Positions 14,580 to 22,423 of a DNA stretch of 36,777 bases are shown here, piece after piece. Origin of the DNA: a bacterium. GTDB taxonomy: Bacteria; Omnitrophota; Gorgyraeia; Duberdicusellales; 4484-171. Both the position numbers and the translations under genes were made by a program. The stretch is taken from assembly GCA_021796115.1 (NCBI GenBank), contig JAJYOP010000001.1, forward strand, positions 1-36,777, given 5' to 3'. The notes below the pieces were generated by a model that saw only the letters and a list, made by a program, of their open reading frames with translations, searched no databases and was not told the origin of the DNA. How positions within the stretch are numbered: the stretch's first letter is position 1; each line of letters opens with the position of its first letter.

Positions 14580-15881
14580 ATGAATACTTATACCCTGATT
14601 AAAAATAAGATTAAAACAAAAAAAGCCAAAATCGGTATCGTTGGCCTGGGTTATGTCGGTTTGCCCCTGGCCATGGCTTTTTCTCATAAAGGCTATTCTG
14701 TCTATGGTTTTGATACTAACCAGAAAAATATCGACAGGCTCAATAAAGGAGAGCGATACATAGTTGACGTCAATCCCGAAGAAGTTTTAAAGGCAATCGA
14801 TGAGAAAAAATTTTTCCCTACAACAAAGCCGCAAGTCCTAAAAAGTTGCGACGCGATAATTATCTGCGTGCCAACGCCGCTTAGAAAAGTAAAAATGCCG
14901 GATATTTCCTATGTCATAGCTGCGGCAAGGACAATTAAGAAATATTTAGGGCATCAATTGATTATTTTAGAGAGCACGTCTTATCCGACAACTACGCGGG
15001 AAGTGGTTTTACCTATACTAAAAGAAACCGGTTTAAATGAAGAGAGCGATTTTTTCCTTTGTTTCTCACCGGAACGGGTAAACCCTGCGGATAAAAAATT
15101 CCCCTTAACAAAAATACCAAAACTCGTCGGAGGGCTTTCTGCAAAATCCGGCGAGCTTGCGAAAGATTTATATTCAAAAATCATCAAAAAAGTATTTATG
15201 GTTTCAAACCCAGAAGCAGCCGAAACCGCAAAACTCCTTGAGAATACTTTTAGATTAGTCAACATTGCTTTAGCCAATGAATTCGCAATAATCTGCAATA
15301 AATTAGGCATAGATGTCTGGGAAGTCATAGAGGCAGCAAAGACAAAACCTTTTGGTTTCATGCCCTTTTACCCGGGACCGGGCTTAGGTGGGCATTGCAT
15401 TCCAATAGATCCGCTATATCTTTCTTGGAAAGCAAAAAAGCTAGGTTTCAAAACAAAAATGATTGACCTTGCTTCTTATGTAAATCGTTTTATGCCAAAC
15501 TATGTTGTAGAAAGAATTGCGAAGATATTAAAAGAAAAAAGCATCCCATTAAATAAAGCGAAAATACTTATCCTCGGGGTTACCTATAAAAAAGATGTGA
15601 AAGACTTAAGAGAATCACCGGCGCTAGAAATCATCGAACACCTGGAAAAACAAGGAGTAGATGTAAGTTTTCACGATCCTTTTATCCCTTATCTTAAAAT
15701 AAAGAATATCAACTTAAAAAGTGTAACGCTTGCCAAAAATAATCTTAAATCTTTTGATTGTGTTATTATTGTTACGGACCATTCCGCTCTAGATTATAAA
15801 TTTGTGAAGAAAAATTCCTCATTAATTTTTGATACCAGGAATATTTACAAAAAGAATGAGAAAAAGGTAATAAGGCTATGA
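14580..15881 (+). CDS. Nucleotide-sugar 6-dehydrogenase, UDP-GlcNAc dehydrogenase (WbpA) type
   Basis: It oxidises C6 of a UDP-sugar to the carboxylate in two NAD-dependent steps. It has 433 residues: an N-terminal Rossmann fold with GLGYVG (22-27), then ESTSYPTTTREVVLP (131-145), the middle helix domain, and the catalytic Cys273 in YPGPGLGGHCIPIDPLYLSW. The PGPGLGGHCIPIDP context is typical of WbpA/TviB-type UDP-GlcNAc (or GalNAc) dehydrogenases rather than UDP-glucose dehydrogenase. An upstream start at 14454 would overlap lptD and the spacer repeat, so the ATG at 14580 is chosen. The TGA stop overlaps the next start (ATGA). Confidence 0.9.
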   Translation: MNTYTLIKNKIKTKKAKIGIVGLGYVGLPLAMAFSHKGYSVYGFDTNQKNIDRLNKGERYIVDVNPEEVLKAIDEKKFFPTTKPQVLKSCDAIIICVPTPLRKVKMPDISYVIAAARTIKKYLGHQLIILESTSYPTTTREVVLPILKETGLNEESDFFLCFSPERVNPADKKFPLTKIPKLVGGLSAKSGELAKDLYSKIIKKVFMVSNPEAAETAKLLENTFRLVNIALANEFAIICNKLGIDVWEVIEAAKTKPFGFMPFYPGPGLGGHCIPIDPLYLSWKAKKLGFKTKMIDLASYVNRFMPNYVVERIAKILKEKSIPLNKAKILILGVTYKKDVKDLRESPALEIIEHLEKQGVDVSFHDPFIPYLKIKNINLKSVTLAKNNLKSFDCVIIVTDHSALDYKFVKKNSSLIFDTRNIYKKNEKKVIRL

Positions 15882-16324
15882 TTGAAGGGGTAGAGGTAAA
15901 AAATTTAAGAGTCAATTACGATGAAAGAGGCCATCTTATGGAGGTTCTGCGTTCGGACGATAAAATTTTTAAAAAATTCGGCCAGGCTTATATTACGACG
16001 GCGCTGCCCGGAGTTACCAAGGCCTGGCATTATCACAAGCTACAGGACGATCATTTTTGTTGCATCTTCGGCAAGATGCGTTTGGCAATTTATGACAGCC
16101 GTAAGAATTCAAAAACTTTTGGCGAAATAAACGAATGGGAATTAAGCCTGGATAATCCGAAACTAGTCAAAATTCCTAAATTACTCTATCACGGATTTAA
16201 ATGCATTTCGAAAGAGGAAGCCATAGTAATCAATATTCCGACAGCCCCTTATAATCCGGAAAATCCCGACGAATACAGATTAGACGCGTTCAGCAACGAT
16301 ATTCCCTATGATTGGAGAAAATAA
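15878..16324 (+). CDS. RmlC-like cupin, dTDP-4-dehydrorhamnose 3,5-epimerase family
   Basis: At 148 residues it is shorter than classical RmlC (about 180). It is predicted to epimerise C3 and C5 of dTDP-4-keto-6-deoxyglucose. The cupin core is visible: YDERGHLMEVLR near the start, His51 and His53 in AWHYHK, then LYHGFKCIS (104-112) and the C-terminal DIPYDW, corresponding to the IDW end of RmlC. It overlaps the dehydrogenase by four bases and abuts rmlA, and rmlB and rmlD follow, so it is the best candidate for the epimerase step. A related C3-only epimerase activity is possible. Confidence 0.82.
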   Translation: MIEGVEVKNLRVNYDERGHLMEVLRSDDKIFKKFGQAYITTALPGVTKAWHYHKLQDDHFCCIFGKMRLAIYDSRKNSKTFGEINEWELSLDNPKLVKIPKLLYHGFKCISKEEAIVINIPTAPYNPENPDEYRLDAFSNDIPYDWRK

Positions 16325-17065
16325 ATGAAAGGCATTATTTTGGCCGGCGGCTTGGGAACGAGACTGCATCCGCTTACAAAAATTACCAACAAACATCTTT
16401 TGCCAATTTTTGACAAGCCAATGGTCTATTATCCTTTAATGACGCTGGTTGAAGCCGGCATAAAAGACGTCATGGTTGTTACCGGCGGAAACCACGCCGG
16501 AGAATTCCTGCGGCTTCTTGGCAATGGCAAGGATTTCGGGCTTAAAGAAATCCATTATACCTATCAAATCGGCGAGTCGGGCATAGCCGACGCTCTTCGG
16601 CTTGCGGAAGATTTCGCCGATGGGAATAAAATAGTCGTTATTCTCGGCGATAATCTTTTTGAAAGTTCGATAAAAAGGTATGTCGATAAATTCGAAAAAC
16701 AAAAAGAAGGGGCGAAGATATTGCTTAAGAAAGTGAAAAATCCTGAGCGTTTCGGCGTGGTTGAATTCAAAAAAGGCAAAGTTGTTTCCATAGAAGAAAA
16801 GCCAAAGCAGCCAAAATCAAAATATGCGGTTACCGGAGTATATATGTATGATTCGAAAATTTTTGGTTTCATCCGTAAACTCAAAAAGTCCCGTCGCGGT
16901 GAATACGAAATTACGGACATTAATAATATGTACTTAAGAAAAGGCATTCTTTCCTGCGATATTCTAAATGGTTTCTGGACCGATTGCGGAGCTTTTGAAT
17001 CTTTGCTTAAAGCGAACATGCTTATAGCAAAAAACAAAGGCCTAAATTTAAGAGGTTTATTATGA
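16325..17065 (+). CDS. rmlA: Glucose-1-phosphate thymidylyltransferase-like (RmlA family, short form)
   Basis: It is predicted to make dTDP-glucose from dTTP and glucose-1-phosphate. It has 246 residues. The nucleotide-binding signature GGLGTRLHPLT is at 8-18, followed by HLLPIFDKPMVYYPL, and the metal-binding Asp109 lies in VILGDNLFE. EEKPKQPKS and VTGVYMYD are typical downstream segments, and FWTDCGAFESLLKAN ends the core. It lacks the extra C-terminal helices of the 290-residue form, as do many archaeal and deep-branching homologues. Its last four bases overlap rmlB. Confidence 0.87.
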   Translation: MKGIILAGGLGTRLHPLTKITNKHLLPIFDKPMVYYPLMTLVEAGIKDVMVVTGGNHAGEFLRLLGNGKDFGLKEIHYTYQIGESGIADALRLAEDFADGNKIVVILGDNLFESSIKRYVDKFEKQKEGAKILLKKVKNPERFGVVEFKKGKVVSIEEKPKQPKSKYAVTGVYMYDSKIFGFIRKLKKSRRGEYEITDINNMYLRKGILSCDILNGFWTDCGAFESLLKANMLIAKNKGLNLRGLL

Positions 17066-18009
17066 GATTGTTAGTTACTGGCGGTTGCGGATTCATCGGC
17101 TCCAATTTTATACGCTACATTCTAGATGAGTATCCGGATTATAAAATTACGAATCTTGATTGTCTGTCTTATGCCGGCAATCTCGATAATCTTTCAGAAG
17201 TGGCAAAAAATAAAAATTATAAATTCATAAAAGGCGACATACGAGATTTTAAATTAGTCAAAAAAATAATAAACGATAAGGATGTCGTTATTAATTTTGC
17301 TGCACAAACTCATGTTGACCGCTCAATAAAAGAGGCAAAAGATTTTATCGAAACCAATATTGTCGGCGTCTTTACCTTGCTTGAAGCATCGCGTAACACA
17401 AATATAAAGCTCTTCCTGCAGGTAAGCACTGACGAAGTATATGGCAGCACGCTTGAGGGCTCTTTCATTGAGGCAGATACCCTGTCGCCTTCAAGCCCTT
17501 ATTCAGCTTCCAAAGCCGCGGGCGATGTTCTCTGTAATTCCTACGCGCTTACCTACAAGATGCCGGTTGCGATAACCCGCTGTACGAATAATTTCGGGCC
17601 GTATCAATACCCGGAAAAAGTCATACCTTTATTTATAACGAACATTCTGGAAAATAAAAAGGTGCCGCTTTACGGCGACGGTCTTAACGTGCGGGATTGG
17701 ATTTATGTTTTAGACCATGTCCGGGCAATTGATTTTCTGATGCGAAAAGCAGAGCCGGGAGAAATATATAATATTTCTTCCAATAATGAAATAACTAATA
17801 TAGAATTGACCAAAATCATATTGAAGAAATTTGATTTAGACGAAAATTATATAGATTATATAGAAGACAGGCCTGCTCATGACCGTCGCTACTCTTTAGA
17901 TTCAACAAAATTACGCAATCTTGGCTGGAAACCGGTTTATGATTTCAGCGCTTCTTTGGATGCGACCATTGACTGGTACAAAGAAAATATAAAGTGGTGG
18001 AAAAAATAA
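17062..18009 (+). CDS. rmlB: dTDP-glucose 4,6-dehydratase (RmlB)
   Basis: This NAD-dependent extended SDR makes dTDP-4-keto-6-deoxyglucose. It has 315 residues. The Rossmann motif GGCGFIGSN is at 7-15, LDCLSYAGNLDNL is a family hallmark, and HVDRSI lines the active site. The dehydratase pair Asp-Glu is in STDEVYG (122-128), with the catalytic Tyr147 and Lys151 in SPYSASKAAGD. RCTNNFGPYQYPEKVIPLF and the GDGLNVRDWIYV segment confirm RmlB. The start overlaps the rmlA stop (ATGAG), which suggests coupled translation. Confidence 0.95.
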   Translation: MRLLVTGGCGFIGSNFIRYILDEYPDYKITNLDCLSYAGNLDNLSEVAKNKNYKFIKGDIRDFKLVKKIINDKDVVINFAAQTHVDRSIKEAKDFIETNIVGVFTLLEASRNTNIKLFLQVSTDEVYGSTLEGSFIEADTLSPSSPYSASKAAGDVLCNSYALTYKMPVAITRCTNNFGPYQYPEKVIPLFITNILENKKVPLYGDGLNVRDWIYVLDHVRAIDFLMRKAEPGEIYNISSNNEITNIELTKIILKKFDLDENYIDYIEDRPAHDRRYSLDSTKLRNLGWKPVYDFSASLDATIDWYKENIKWWKK

Positions 18010-18072
18010 GCCTTCGATGAATCATCGGAAAAAGCTGATGATATTTAATATGGCTGACACCAAACGCAGTGA

Positions 18073-18942
18073 ATGTGTAAAAAAATCCTAATCACCGGCG
18101 CAAAAGGAATGCTGGGCACTGTTCTTTGCCCATTCTTTGAAAAATATAATATCTTAGCCATAGATAAAGATAACGGAGATATCACAACAAAAAATTCTTT
18201 GGCAGGTGTGATTGGTGGCTTTGATTTTGACGCAGTCGTGCATTGTGCTGCCTATACCAATGTCGACAAGGCAGAGGACAAGCCAGAGCATGCCTTTATC
18301 ATTAATAAGGACGGAACAGCCAATGTAATTGATTGTCTTAAAAACAAGGATTGTCTTTTCATCTATATAAGCACCGATTATGTTTTTGACGGAGAGAAAA
18401 AGTCTTTATATACCGAAGAAGATACGCCAAACCCTTTAAGCGTATACGCAAAATCAAAGCTTGAAGGGGAAAAAATAGCCGCTAAAATAGATAAGCACGT
18501 TATCATAAGAACAAGCTGGCTTTTTGGGCCGAAGGGCAGAAATTTTGTCTCGACAATAGCGCAGCTGGCAAAAGAAAAAAAAGAACTGAAGGTGGTAGAC
18601 GATCAGGCGGGCTCGCCAACCTACACATTAGATTTGGCGAAAGCCATAGCGGATATAGTTGAGATTTATTTTACGAAGGGCATAAAACCGGGCATTTATA
18701 ATGTTACAAATACGGGATTTTGTACCTGGTTTGAATTGGCAAGTTATATCATAAAAGAAGCAGGCTTTAAGACTGCGCTTATCCCGATTAAATCGGAACA
18801 ATCAGGCAGAAAAGCCAAAAGGCCCAAAAATTCCAGGCTTTCCAAGGAAAAGTTCAAGGGGCTTTCCGGCTATTATTTACCCGGCTGGCAGGATGCCGTG
18901 TCGGATTATTTGGAAAACTATGTTTTTAAAGAAAAAGGATAA
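18073..18942 (+). CDS. rmlD: dTDP-4-dehydrorhamnose reductase (RmlD)
   Basis: It reduces the 4-keto group of dTDP-4-dehydrorhamnose to give dTDP-L-rhamnose. The 289 residues carry the Rossmann motif ITGAKGMLG (7-15), AAYTNVDKAE (59-68), STDYVFDG (100-107), and catalytic Tyr125 and Lys129 in PLSVYAKSKLEGE, then RTSWLFG and DDQAGSPTYT. All are typical of RmlD. With the three preceding genes it completes the dTDP-L-rhamnose pathway. The 63-base spacer before it has a small ATCATC/GATGAT hairpin and no strong ribosome binding site. Confidence 0.95.
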   Translation: MCKKILITGAKGMLGTVLCPFFEKYNILAIDKDNGDITTKNSLAGVIGGFDFDAVVHCAAYTNVDKAEDKPEHAFIINKDGTANVIDCLKNKDCLFIYISTDYVFDGEKKSLYTEEDTPNPLSVYAKSKLEGEKIAAKIDKHVIIRTSWLFGPKGRNFVSTIAQLAKEKKELKVVDDQAGSPTYTLDLAKAIADIVEIYFTKGIKPGIYNVTNTGFCTWFELASYIIKEAGFKTALIPIKSEQSGRKAKRPKNSRLSKEKFKGLSGYYLPGWQDAVSDYLENYVFKEKG

Positions 18943-18945
18943 ACC

Positions 18946-19899
18946 ATGAGCGGATTAAAAAACAAAAAAATTCTTGTTACCGGCGGATGTGGTTTCATTG
19001 GTTCGCATATTGTCGATAGATTAGTAAACGAAGGAGCTGATGTCGTTATACTGGATAATCTATCTTCCGGAAAATTGGAAAATATCGCCCAGCACAAAAA
19101 CAAGGTTAAACTTATTAAAAAAGATTTACGCGATGCTAGGGCTATCGATGAGGCACTCGATGGCGTTGAATTAATAACACACCAGGCAGCCCTTCGCAGT
19201 GTACCAAAGTCCATATCTTCGCCGCTTGAATATAATGATGTAAACGTAACAGGAACGCTTGGTTTGTTTCTTAAAGCGAAAGAAAAAGGCGTAAAACGCA
19301 TAGTTTTTGCTTCGAGCAGTTCCGTATACGGCGACAGGACTGATTTTCCCGAAAGGGAAACAGATTATCCAAAGCCAATATCGCCTTATGCCGCAACAAA
19401 GCTTATCGGTGAGCAATATGCTTATCTTTTTACCAAACAATATAAAGTAGGAGTCATATCTTTACGGTACTTTAATGTCTACGGCCCAAAGCAGGCTCTT
19501 GATGACGAATACGCCGTAGTGATTCCTAAATTTATTAATTGCCTCCTTAACGATAAACAACCGCCAATCTATGACGATGGAGAACAAGAAAGGGATTTTA
19601 GTTATGTCGAAAACGTAGTTGATGCAAATATTCTGGCATTAACTCAAAGGGGCGTTGAGGGCGAAGTTTTTAACGTCGGTAACGGCACACCAAATTCAGT
19701 AAATGGGCTGCTGGTGTCTTTAAATAAAATCTTGGGTAAAAATATAAAAGCCACATACTTGCCGCCTCGGCCCGGAGACGTGCGCAAAACTCACGCGGAT
19801 ATTTCCAAAACGAAAAAATTATTGGGCTGGCAGCCGAGGGTTAGTTTTGAAGAAGGGTTGGCGAAGGCCGTAAAGTGGTTCGAAAAGGTTCAGAGTTAG
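18946..19899 (+). CDS. NAD-dependent UDP-sugar 4-epimerase (WbpP/GalE-like extended SDR)
   Basis: It probably interconverts the C4 hydroxyl of a UDP-HexNAc or UDP-hexuronic acid. The 317 residues have GGCGFIGSH (13-21), HQAALRSVPKSISSP (79-93), which resembles WbpP/TviC, SSSVYG (124-129), and catalytic Tyr148 and Lys152 in SPYAATKLIGE. RYFNVYGP and the C-terminal RPGDVRKTHADISK are shared by this epimerase group. Pairing with a WbpA-like dehydrogenase would allow UDP-GalNAcA-type products (inference). The final residues VQS and the TAG stop lie inside the left arm of the inverted repeat around the S23 gene. Confidence 0.87.
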   Translation: MSGLKNKKILVTGGCGFIGSHIVDRLVNEGADVVILDNLSSGKLENIAQHKNKVKLIKKDLRDARAIDEALDGVELITHQAALRSVPKSISSPLEYNDVNVTGTLGLFLKAKEKGVKRIVFASSSSVYGDRTDFPERETDYPKPISPYAATKLIGEQYAYLFTKQYKVGVISLRYFNVYGPKQALDDEYAVVIPKFINCLLNDKQPPIYDDGEQERDFSYVENVVDANILALTQRGVEGEVFNVGNGTPNSVNGLLVSLNKILGKNIKATYLPPRPGDVRKTHADISKTKKLLGWQPRVSFEEGLAKAVKWFEKVQS

Positions 19900-19924
19900 G
19901 AGCTCGGCGTTCAGGGCGAAAAAC

Positions 19925-20395
19925 GTGGAGCGCGGTTTTAAAAAACTTATCGTTTGAAATGAATCTATCACATTAGTGGAAGATGCATATAATAAATTAT
20001 TACCATTATTGCCTTCTACAGAAAGGTTTGGTTTAACTTCGCAAATTGGAAGGGCTATTATATCGATTCCAGCCAACATTACAGAGTACAGTGGCAGATA
20101 TTCGAAAAAAGAATTTAAAAGATTTCTATATACGACAAGAAGCTCTTTATATGAAGCAATGACACTGCTTGACATTGTCGTTAAATTAAAATATGTTCTT
20201 TGCGATTTACGTTTGGAAATAGAAAATAAATTAGATAAAGTTGCTGGTTTGCTGAACGGGTTAATCCTTCGCAGAAATCCCCGGGCTTTAGCCCGAAGGA
20301 TGAATCCAGCCCTTCTCGAAGGGCTGGATGAATGCATTTTTGGGATTTCTGCTTTAGGAGGAAGCCCCGGACTAAAGTCCGGGGAGCTTCACTAA
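19925..20395 (+). pseudogene. S23/IVP four-helix-bundle protein gene, nonsense mutation near the 5' end
   Basis: The protein core LPSTERFGLTSQIGRAIISI, then PANITEYSGRYSKKEFKRFL and SSLYEAMTLLDI, is the four-helix-bundle S23 family, encoded in 23S rRNA intervening sequences and as scattered genes; its cellular role is not established. The expected N-terminus (F-x-x-L-x-V-W) is present from a GTG at 19925 as ERGFKKLIV. A TGA (19955-19957) then stands exactly where the conserved Trp (TGG) belongs, and NESITLVEDAY follows. Translation could begin at GTG 19976 but would lose most of helix 1. The last 45 or so codons run through palindromic repeats, so the natural end is also lost. It is probably a pseudogene. 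Confidence 0.78.
20271..20390. repeat. Cluster of nested perfect hairpins at the 3' end of the S23 gene
   Basis: An outer stem GCAGAAATCCC (20271-20281) with GGGATTTCTGC (20342-20352) encloses two hairpins: CGGGCT/AGCCCG (20282-20295) and the 12-bp ATCCAGCCCTTC/GAAGGGCTGGAT (20304-20329). Together these would form a multi-branched junction. A further hairpin follows, CCCCGGACT/AGTCCGGGG (20365-20384). These are perfect and GC-rich, unlike the degenerate word repeats around them. Confidence 0.8.
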
Positions 20396-20446
20396 AATAA
20401 AGTTCATTAAACTCTAAACGCCGAGCACTGAACTCCGAACTATAAT

Positions 20447-21382
20447 ATGACTGTCCTAATAACCGGTGGCGCAGGATTTATTGGTTCACATTTATGTCGC
20501 GCATTCCTAAGGCGCGGCGATTCGGTAATTTGTGTAGATAATTTTATTACCGGCAGCAAAGATAATATCAAGGATTTTTTTAATAACCCGGGCTTTCGTC
20601 TTGTTGAACATGACATTTCAAACCCTTTATGCATAAATGAAACAGTTAATTGGGTTTTGCATTTTGCCTCTATTGCTTCGCCTAAATATTACTTAGAGTA
20701 TCCGATTAAAACTTTAAAATCAGGGCTGCTTGGAACGCATAATTGTCTGGGCATAGCTCGCGCAAAAAAGGCCAAATTTCTTCTGGCATCAACCAGCGAG
20801 ATCTATGGAGATCCTCTGGTGCATCCGCAAAAAGAAGAATATTGGGGTAACGTAAACACCATCGGCCCGCGTTCCTGTTATGACGAGAGCAAACGAGCTG
20901 CAGAAGCTTTAACCTATGCTTATTATCGTCAGCACAATCTGGGCGTCAGAGTGATAAGGATATTTAATACTTACGGTCCGAATATGCAGCTTGATGACGG
21001 AAGGGTGGTATCGAATTTTATCGTCCAGGCACTTAAGGGTAAAAATTTAACGGTTTACGGTAAAGGGCATCAGACGCGTTCTTTCTGCTATATCGATGAT
21101 TTAGTAGCCGGCATAATTAAAGTAATGAAAGTGGATTATAATCTGCCTCTAAACCTGGGTAATCCCGGCGAATTCAAAATAATAGAATTAGCCAAAGCAG
21201 TCTTAAAAATGACGGGTTCGAAATCAAATATAAAATATGAGCCATTGCCGGAAGACGACCCTACTAAACGAAAACCCGATATCAGTAAGGCGAAAAAAAT
21301 ATTAAAATGGCAGCCTGAAGTTTCGCTGGAAGAAGGCCTGATCAAAACCATAAAATATTTTCATGATAAGCTGAAAGAATAA
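20447..21382 (+). CDS. uxs: UDP-glucuronate decarboxylase (UDP-xylose synthase)
   Basis: This NAD-dependent SDR converts UDP-glucuronate to UDP-xylose via a 4-keto intermediate. It has 311 residues: GGAGFIGSH (7-15), the catalytic Glu in STSEIYGDPLVHPQKE (115-130), EYWGNVNTIGPRSCYDESKR with Tyr145 and Lys149, and the closing arginine segment GKGHQTRSFCYIDDLV. The EYWGNVNxIGPRSCYDE segment is diagnostic for UXS. It needs UDP-glucuronate, but the only dehydrogenase in the window looks UDP-GlcNAc-specific, so the UDP-GlcA source is not shown here. Confidence 0.93.
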   Translation: MTVLITGGAGFIGSHLCRAFLRRGDSVICVDNFITGSKDNIKDFFNNPGFRLVEHDISNPLCINETVNWVLHFASIASPKYYLEYPIKTLKSGLLGTHNCLGIARAKKAKFLLASTSEIYGDPLVHPQKEEYWGNVNTIGPRSCYDESKRAAEALTYAYYRQHNLGVRVIRIFNTYGPNMQLDDGRVVSNFIVQALKGKNLTVYGKGHQTRSFCYIDDLVAGIIKVMKVDYNLPLNLGNPGEFKIIELAKAVLKMTGSKSNIKYEPLPEDDPTKRKPDISKAKKILKWQPEVSLEEGLIKTIKYFHDKLKE

Positions 21383-21404
21383 ATATAAAACAGAGGAGGG
21401 CGCG

Positions 21405-22358
21405 ATGAAAGTGTTGATAACCGGGATAACCGGTTTTGTTGGTTCGCATTTTGCGGAATATCTGCTTGGTAAAAAAGATATAGAACTTTGCGGCATCATA
21501 CGTTGGCGTTCCGATACCAAAAATATAAACCACATAAAAGACAAACCAGCGCTTTATGAATCAGATATCAGAGATTTTGTCAGCGTTAAGGCGGTAATAG
21601 AAAAAATAAAACCGGACAGGATTTTTCACCTTGCGGCGCAATCTTTTGTCGGCAGCTCTTTTACGGCGCCGCAGGAAACTTTGACCACTAACATTATCGG
21701 TCAATTAAATATTTTTGAAGCAGTGAGGTCTTCACGAATAAATCCACTTATCCAAATCGCCGGGAGCAGTGAAGAGTACGGCCTTGTGCATGAGGATGAA
21801 TTGCCGATTAAAGAAACAAACCCGCTTCGACCGCTCTCCCCTTATGCTGTTAGCAAAGTTGCGCAGGATTTTATGGCGTACCAATACTTCAAAAGTTATG
21901 GCTTAAATATTATAAGAACCCGCGCATTCAACCACACCGGCATACGTAGAGGCGAACCATTTGTTACCTCAAATTTTGCAAAGCAAATAGCTATGATTGA
22001 AAAAGGCAAACAGCCGTCCGTAATAAAAGTGGGAAATTTGGATGCAATAAGGGATTTTATGGATGTCAGGGATGTGATACGCGGATATTGGCTTTCTTTA
22101 GAGAAGGGTACCCTGGGGGAGGTCTATAATATCTGCAGCGGCAAGGGTTATAAAATAAGCGAAGTGCTTGACATTCTTCTTTCTCTTTCGAAAGTGAAAG
22201 TAAAAATAGAAAAAGATCCCGAAAGAATGAGGCCTTCTGATGTGCCGGTTCTTCTGGGAGATTACAGCAAATTTAATAAAGCTACCGGCTGGAAACCAGA
22301 AATCCCATTTGAAGAAACCATAGCGGGATTATTGGATTACTGGAGAAAGAACGTATAG
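21405..22358 (+). CDS. GDP-mannose 4,6-dehydratase / GDP-6-deoxymannose reductase-like SDR
   Basis: The 317-residue extended SDR has GITGFVGSH (7-15), HLAAQSFVGSSFTAP (75-89), SSEEYG (121-126) and catalytic Tyr147/Lys151 in SPYAVSKVAQD. NHTGIRRGEPFVTSNFAKQI is typical of the GMD/RMD group acting on GDP-mannose derivatives. SSEEYG instead of STSELYG favours the reductase (RMD, making GDP-D-rhamnose) over the dehydratase, but I cannot settle this. GAGGAGGGCG just before the ATG is a strong ribosome binding site. Confidence 0.8.
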   Translation: MKVLITGITGFVGSHFAEYLLGKKDIELCGIIRWRSDTKNINHIKDKPALYESDIRDFVSVKAVIEKIKPDRIFHLAAQSFVGSSFTAPQETLTTNIIGQLNIFEAVRSSRINPLIQIAGSSEEYGLVHEDELPIKETNPLRPLSPYAVSKVAQDFMAYQYFKSYGLNIIRTRAFNHTGIRRGEPFVTSNFAKQIAMIEKGKQPSVIKVGNLDAIRDFMDVRDVIRGYWLSLEKGTLGEVYNICSGKGYKISEVLDILLSLSKVKVKIEKDPERMRPSDVPVLLGDYSKFNKATGWKPEIPFEETIAGLLDYWRKNV

Positions 22359-22360
22359 AT

Positions 22361-22410
22361 TAATCACTTTTGCCAGAATTCCACAAACTTGGCTCGTACG
22401 GACTCCAGTG
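22361..22410. repeat. 50-base spacer repeat, copy 2 (before the aminotransferase), hairpin decayed
   Basis: It aligns without gaps to 14521-14570 (40 of 50 identical). Most differences are G-to-A or C-to-T relative to copy 1 and fall in the hairpin, so CACGGGC...GCCCGTG has become CACAAAC...GCTCGTA and no longer pairs. Like copy 1 it sits just before a start codon. Confidence 0.72.
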
Positions 22411-22423
22411 CCTCGAGAAGTAA

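Larger units (their letters stand above)
19888..20440. repeat. Inverted-repeat arms enclosing an S23/IVP gene
   Basis: The left arm 19888-19916 and the right arm 20412-20440 are complementary at 23 of 29 positions, sharing GCTCGGCGTT/AACGCCGAGC. The arms belong to the same word-type spacer class (the right one begins ACTCTAAACG, like family A). Elsewhere such arms enclose only small hairpins; here they enclose a whole coding sequence of about 470 bases. Confidence 0.65.

Noticed and set aside
19925-20395. TGA read as tryptophan (alternative genetic code) to explain the S23 gene
   Set aside because: Several intact genes end with TGA overlapping the next ATG (for example 15879-15881, 17063-17065, 30309-30311), so TGA works as a stop here.
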